From JBGSYJ01 sp041748075 (GTDB taxonomy: Bacteria; Acidobacteriota; Thermoanaerobaculia; Gp7-AA8): a DNA stretch of 25,452 nucleotides. The DNA lies in the NCBI GenBank assembly GCA_041748075.1, contig JBGTDX010000056.1, positions 1-25,452 of the forward strand, written 5' to 3'. Below the pieces are notes generated by a model, which ran no database searches, was not told where the DNA came from, and saw only the letters and a list, made by a program, of their open reading frames with translations. Of this stretch, positions 22,884 to 25,452 are shown one piece after another. The number at the start of each line of letters is the position of its first letter. Within the stretch, counting starts at the first letter, position 1. The position numbers were made by a program, and so were the translations under genes.

Positions 22884-23255
22884 GTGCGAAAGCAGTATTA
22901 CTTTCGACATTCGGATCATGGGCTTCTGGCTTGGGACGTGGATCGATTGATCCAGCTCACCAGTCGGTTGCCGAGGAAGAGCGTACCGGTGGACCGGATT
23001 CGAGAGCTCGACGAGGCGTGGTTCGGCGAAGATGAACGACCAACCTGGCGAGCTCTGCTCGAGCATGTACGACTCATCGAGGAGGCAGATCTTTCATACC
23101 CGATCATCCTGTCGGTGAGTGGAGCCGTGATGGATGGAATGCATCGTGTGGCCAAGGCTATGCTGGAGGGTAGGAGCGAAATCGAGGCGGTGCAGTTCGA
23201 TGAGGATCCAGAGCCGGACCACGTTGGACTTGGACCGGATGACCTGCCGTATTGA
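22884..23255 (+). CDS. ParB-like hypothetical cassette protein (123 aa)
   Basis: The protein has 123 residues from GTG 22884, with AGGGA about eight bases upstream. MRKQYYFRHSDHGLLAWDVD opens it, followed by VDRIRELDEAWFG (35-47), LLEHVRLIEEADLSYPIILS (58-77) and AVMDGMHRVAKAMLEGRSEI (81-100), ending with an acidic DPEPDHVGLGPDDLPY. The PIILS...DGMHRVAKA order resembles the ParB/Srx-type fold, where a GxHR-like box binds nucleotide; here it is DGMHR. I recall such proteins as lone ORFs in cassette-like settings but no function is established. Flanked by attC-like sites on both sides. Confidence 0.75.
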   Translation: MRKQYYFRHSDHGLLAWDVDRLIQLTSRLPRKSVPVDRIRELDEAWFGEDERPTWRALLEHVRLIEEADLSYPIILSVSGAVMDGMHRVAKAMLEGRSEIEAVQFDEDPEPDHVGLGPDDLPY

Positions 23256-23333
23256 CCAATGGTTGACGAATCGTCCCGATGGCGCATGTAGTCTGTGCCG
23301 CTCGGCGCCGACAGTATGTTGCCTGCGGTCTGA

Positions 23334-23436
23334 TGTTAACGAGCAGCGTTCTGAACCAGTCGTCCATTACTTGCCCTCCACGCCGTCGGCTACATCGCAG
23401 TCTGGGCCAACACGGTGAACGGCTGGAATGTTAGGC
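23334..23436 (+). other. attC-like recombination site (103 bp)
   Basis: The second outer box GTTAGGC (23430-23436) is a perfect GTTRRRY; the first, TGTTAAC (23334-23340), keeps only TAAC. CAGCGTTC after the first box pairs with GAACGGCTG before the second, leaving one extra base, again attC-like. The outer spacing is shorter than in the other sites. The next gene starts 78 bases after it. Confidence 0.5.
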
Positions 23437-23513
23437 AGTGCGATCGCGACGGCATCGCGCCGTGCCGCGGCGACTGGATAGGTCAACATGACGGATGAAG
23501 GCGAGGGACCATA

Positions 23514-23930
23514 ATGACGAATCTAAAAGTCGAGGCTCTGACTCCGTTCGTACCGGCGAGGAACTTCGAGGTGTCGTCACGCTTTTACAGGGATCTCGGA
23601 TTCTCGCAGGTCGCGTCAATCGAGAAGGCAGTGCGGTTCGAACGAGACGGCAGTGGATTCTGGCTGCAGGACTATTACGTTGAGGAGTGGGCCGGCAACT
23701 TCATGTTCTGCTTGTACGTGCAGGACCTTGAGGCTTGGTGGTCGCACATCAGGGCCATGCGCTTCAACGATGCATACGGTGGCACAGCCAGGGTCATCGC
23801 TGAGCCGCACACACAGGAAGGCGGCCGAATGATGCAGTTTTCGGATCCGTCTGGCGTGTTGTGGCACCTTCGCCAGAAACTAGAGCATTGGTCTGGAAAG
23901 ACGTGGATAGACGTGGAAAGACGGGTCTGA
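23514..23930 (+). CDS. VOC family protein with repeat-derived C-terminal extension (cassette gene)
   Basis: The protein has 138 residues from ATG 23514, with GAGGG upstream. MTNLKVEALTPFVPARNFEV opens a VOC domain of the type I know from integron cassettes; SRFYRDLGFSQVAS, GFWLQDYYVEEWAGNFMFCL and LEAWWSHIRAM follow, closing at MMQFSDPSGVLWHLRQ. The family normally ends about there. The last about 17 residues (LEHWSGKTWIDVERRV) are encoded by a 10-bp tandem repeat and a palindrome around the stop, so they look like an acquired tail. It starts 78 bases after an attC-like site; no clean attC follows. Confidence 0.85.
   Translation: MTNLKVEALTPFVPARNFEVSSRFYRDLGFSQVASIEKAVRFERDGSGFWLQDYYVEEWAGNFMFCLYVQDLEAWWSHIRAMRFNDAYGGTARVIAEPHTQEGGRMMQFSDPSGVLWHLRQKLEHWSGKTWIDVERRV
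23897..23926 (+). repeat. Three tandem copies of a 10-bp unit
   Basis: AAAGACGTGG, ATAGACGTGG and AAAGACGGGT follow one another without gaps inside the 3' end of the VOC gene. The unit length is not a multiple of three, so expansion or contraction would change the C-terminus and reading frame. Confidence 0.6.
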
Positions 23931-23936
23931 CCCGTC
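23920..23936. repeat. Perfect palindrome centred on the VOC stop codon
   Basis: GACGGGTC (23920-23927) and GACCCGTC (23929-23936) are exact reverse complements around T 23928, the first base of the TGA stop. The core GGGTCTGACCC recurs in variants at 23998-24019 and 24103-24113. Confidence 0.7.
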
Positions 23937-23998
23937 GGTCTTTATCACACCCTCCCGTTAGCGAATGCCTCATTATCCGCTTAACTTAAGGCCATTGC

Positions 23999-24113
23999 GT
24001 CTGACCCTGAGTCAGACCCGAAGAATGAAAAATTCGGCTGGGCTTCTTCTGCATTCTTGAAGCCGAGCCGTGATGTCTGCCTGATGAAATTTTCATTCTT
24101 CGGGTCTAACCCG
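23999..24113. repeat. Nested hairpin element, REP/MITE-like
   Basis: From the outside in: GTCTGAC/GTCAGAC (23999-24005, 24011-24017, perfect); a 20-bp arm beginning GACCCGAAGAATGAAAA (24015-24034) matching its inverted partner at 24087-24106 in 19 of 20 positions; and CGGCTGGGCTTC/GAAGCCGAGCCG (24035-24046, 24059-24070, 11 of 12). The element contains no ORF. A strong intrinsic terminator is possible, but the nested arms and the GGGTCTRACCC ends resemble a non-autonomous mobile or REP-type sequence. Confidence 0.65.
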
Positions 24114-24161
24114 GATGCCAACTCCGCCCACGGTCGGAAGTGCAGTTGCATTCAACTTTTC

Positions 24162-25452
24162 CTATGTCTTCCAGTCGTCCTCGTAGGGGTCGAGGGGGAT
24201 GCCGATGATCTTTGAGTCTCCCCGCGCTTTTTCGCGGAGGTGCTCTTCGATGTGAATGGCGAGCGTGAGGTAGATGATTGCTGCGCGGGCGAGCTTCGTG
24301 ACGCGTAGTGCTTTGGCTTCCAGTGTCCCTCGCTCGATGTTCTCCGCGAGCGTGTCGGTTCGGTGCGGGTCGCCTTTGGCGAGTGCCCAGTCTGGCTCGT
24401 GGACTTTGAGGTACTTGTGCTCCAAGTGGTCCCGGATGGTGGCGAGGAGTGCCGCGTCGGGTGCGAGCTGTCGCTCCCCCTTCTTATTGAGGTCACGGCT
24501 GAGCCAGTGCAGTCCGCGCAGCGCGAGGTTCGGTCGGTTCGCAAAGAAGGGGGCGAGCCCTCGCGTGCGGTCCTGCTTCTCGTACCAGAGCGTCTGGAAG
24601 GCCACCTTCCTCTCGTTAATGTTGAGCTCGAGGTAGTGGTTGAGGAGGTAGGCGACCTTGTCGAGGAGGGAGAAGTTGGCGCGGTAGGCGAGTTTGACGA
24701 GTTCGATGCTCGTCCCGTAGCTTGGGTAGTCGAGGGTGTTCCAGAGCTTGACGTCTTTGTCGGGATAGCGTGGTACGCGCCGGTGGAGTCCCTCGTGGAG
24801 GAGGAAGCGGGCGGTAGCGTACTCCTGCTTGAGCTGGTTGAAGAGTCCCTGGATGAGCGGCGCCTCGCCTGCTCTGACGACGATGCTCGGAGTGAGGAGG
24901 ACATCGTTTGCTGCGATGCTCTCGGTCGTGATGTCGTTGAGCGGGTTGAGGAAGAGGCGGTGCGTGAGGCACCACGTACGGTACGCGGTCTCGTCGGAAG
25001 AGGTGCCGAGAGGGAAGTCCTCGAAGGTTGGCGGCTCGTCGAGGATCGCGGGATTGAGGCGTGCGCTGATCTCGTCCCGCAGGGTGGCGAAGGATGCTTT
25101 CGCGTCGGGGTATGGGACGGTCGGAATTGCGGTGTTCAGGTCGTGGTACGCATGCCAGAGGAATACGCTCTGGTGCCCAGTGTCGTAGAGCGCCTGGGCG
25201 TAGAACGTGAGGCCGTAGCCGCGGCTCGCGCGTGCCATCGCGAATGCTGGATCGATGCGGAGGGCGCGGTTCCAGGAGTCGAGTGCTTCGATGATGCGTC
25301 CAATGCTGCTAAGGCTGTTGCCGAGGTTCGTGAGGATCTGGCACCGGTGGGCGGGAGGGAGGTGGTCAAATCCTTCGTCGTTGGCTGCTTGGCGCAGGTA
25401 CAGGAGTCCGGTGTCGAAGTCTGCAGTCCATGACCAGGCGTTCGCGAGCTGC
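24162..25452 (-). CDS. TPR-HEPN protein of LA2681-like type (N-terminus beyond window)
   Basis: The frame is open from the right edge; 429 residues are visible, stop at 24162-24164. The first visible part holds a TPR unit (ILTNLGNSLSSIGRIIEALD then SWNRALRIDPAFAMARASRG), so an internal ATG at 25238 should not be taken as the start. Further on, DETAYRTWCLTHRLFLNPLN, TPSIVVRAGEAPLIQGLFNQ, LWNTLDYPSYGTSIELVKLA and FQTLWYEKQDRTRGLAPFFA match my memory of LA2681-family HEPN proteins. The HEPN motif R-x4-H is RDHLEH (24434-24417; Arg269 and His274 counted from 25238), followed by KYLKVHE. HEPN domains are typically RNases in toxin-antitoxin and anti-phage systems, often with a repeat sensor. A defence role is inferred. 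No antitoxin or partner gene is visible on the downstream side. Confidence 0.75.
   Translation of the reverse strand, partial: QLANAWSWTADFDTGLLYLRQAANDEGFDHLPPAHRCQILTNLGNSLSSIGRIIEALDSWNRALRIDPAFAMARASRGYGLTFYAQALYDTGHQSVFLWHAYHDLNTAIPTVPYPDAKASFATLRDEISARLNPAILDEPPTFEDFPLGTSSDETAYRTWCLTHRLFLNPLNDITTESIAANDVLLTPSIVVRAGEAPLIQGLFNQLKQEYATARFLLHEGLHRRVPRYPDKDVKLWNTLDYPSYGTSIELVKLAYRANFSLLDKVAYLLNHYLELNINERKVAFQTLWYEKQDRTRGLAPFFANRPNLALRGLHWLSRDLNKKGERQLAPDAALLATIRDHLEHKYLKVHEPDWALAKGDPHRTDTLAENIERGTLEAKALRVTKLARAAIIYLTLAIHIEEHLREKARGDSKIIGIPLDPYEDDWKT

Noticed and set aside
23925..23963. GTCTGAC...GTTAGCG as an attC closing the last VOC cassette
   Set aside because: Only 39 bp long, no inner stem, and the second box is off consensus.
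24363..25433. 356-codon plus-strand ORF antisense to the HEPN gene
   Set aside because: Val/Glu-rich shadow composition; the minus frame has TPR and HEPN motifs.
1..25452. CRISPR arrays, tRNA, rRNA, integrase or transposase genes
   Set aside because: No spaced direct repeats, no RNA gene signatures and no recombinase motifs were seen on either strand.

Overview
This window of about 25.5 kb is accessory bacterial DNA: GC-rich, with mixed ATG/GTG starts and clear Shine-Dalgarno sequences in front of many genes. The mix of genes fits an environmental (soil-type) bacterium such as a member of Gemmatimonadota or Acidobacteriota. These genes include VOC/glyoxalase proteins, LytS/LytTR regulators, secreted PD40 and WD40 propellers, and an ankyrin-LRR giant. 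The taxonomic guess is weak because no marker gene lies in the window. No rRNA, tRNA, CRISPR array, integrase or transposase gene was seen.

Layout. 1-412 is the 3' end of a flavoprotein disulfide-reductase-type gene. 565-2325 (minus) holds an SDH/ClpP-fold serine protease with a C-terminal zinc ribbon and two small hypothetical ORFs. 2642-4657 (minus) holds an aminoglycoside-phosphotransferase-like kinase, a shikimate-kinase-like P-loop protein and a VOC protein, separated by attC-like sites. 5003-6390 is a broken secreted alpha/beta hydrolase. 6407-8963 (minus) holds an APH(6)/StrB-like kinase, a VOC protein, a lipoprotein and a VOC protein with a C-terminal helical extension. 9335-11939 (minus) holds a methyltransferase and an overlapping LytTR response regulator/LytS histidine kinase pair. 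12078-14603 (plus) holds a VOC protein overlapping a small membrane protein, a methyltransferase and a secreted PD40 propeller. 14715-18149 (minus) is a 1144-residue ankyrin-LRR protein. 18822-20628 (plus) holds a secreted DUF1579-like protein, a degenerate copy of the small membrane protein and a secreted WD40 protein. 20825-23930 (plus) is a cassette array of VOC genes, a frameshifted hydrolase and a ParB-like small protein. 24162 to the right edge (minus) is a partial TPR-HEPN protein of the LA2681 type.

The main observation is integron-type architecture without a visible integrase. Three attC-like sites (21195-21318, 22745-22843, 23334-23436) follow plus-strand genes. A second, mirror-image set (4687-4745, 4189-4249 and a weak one at 3420-3503) lies between minus-strand genes. 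The sites carry RYYYAAC/GTTRRRY-type outer boxes and, in the better cases, an inner stem of the CAGCCGAC...GCGGCT kind with unpaired bases. This matches a CALIN (cluster of attC sites lacking an integron integrase) or the distal part of an integron. The cargo is dominated by VOC-fold proteins: seven in the window, two of them near-identical inverted copies about 15 kb apart.

Signs of gene turnover are common: two broken alpha/beta hydrolases, a degenerate duplicate of a membrane peptide, a repeated gene leader (13522 and 18813), and a nested hairpin element of about 115 bp at 23999-24113. The only clear functional units are the two-component pair and the VOC/small-membrane-protein overlap. 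The rest looks like independently acquired single genes with detoxification, resistance-like or defence-like folds.
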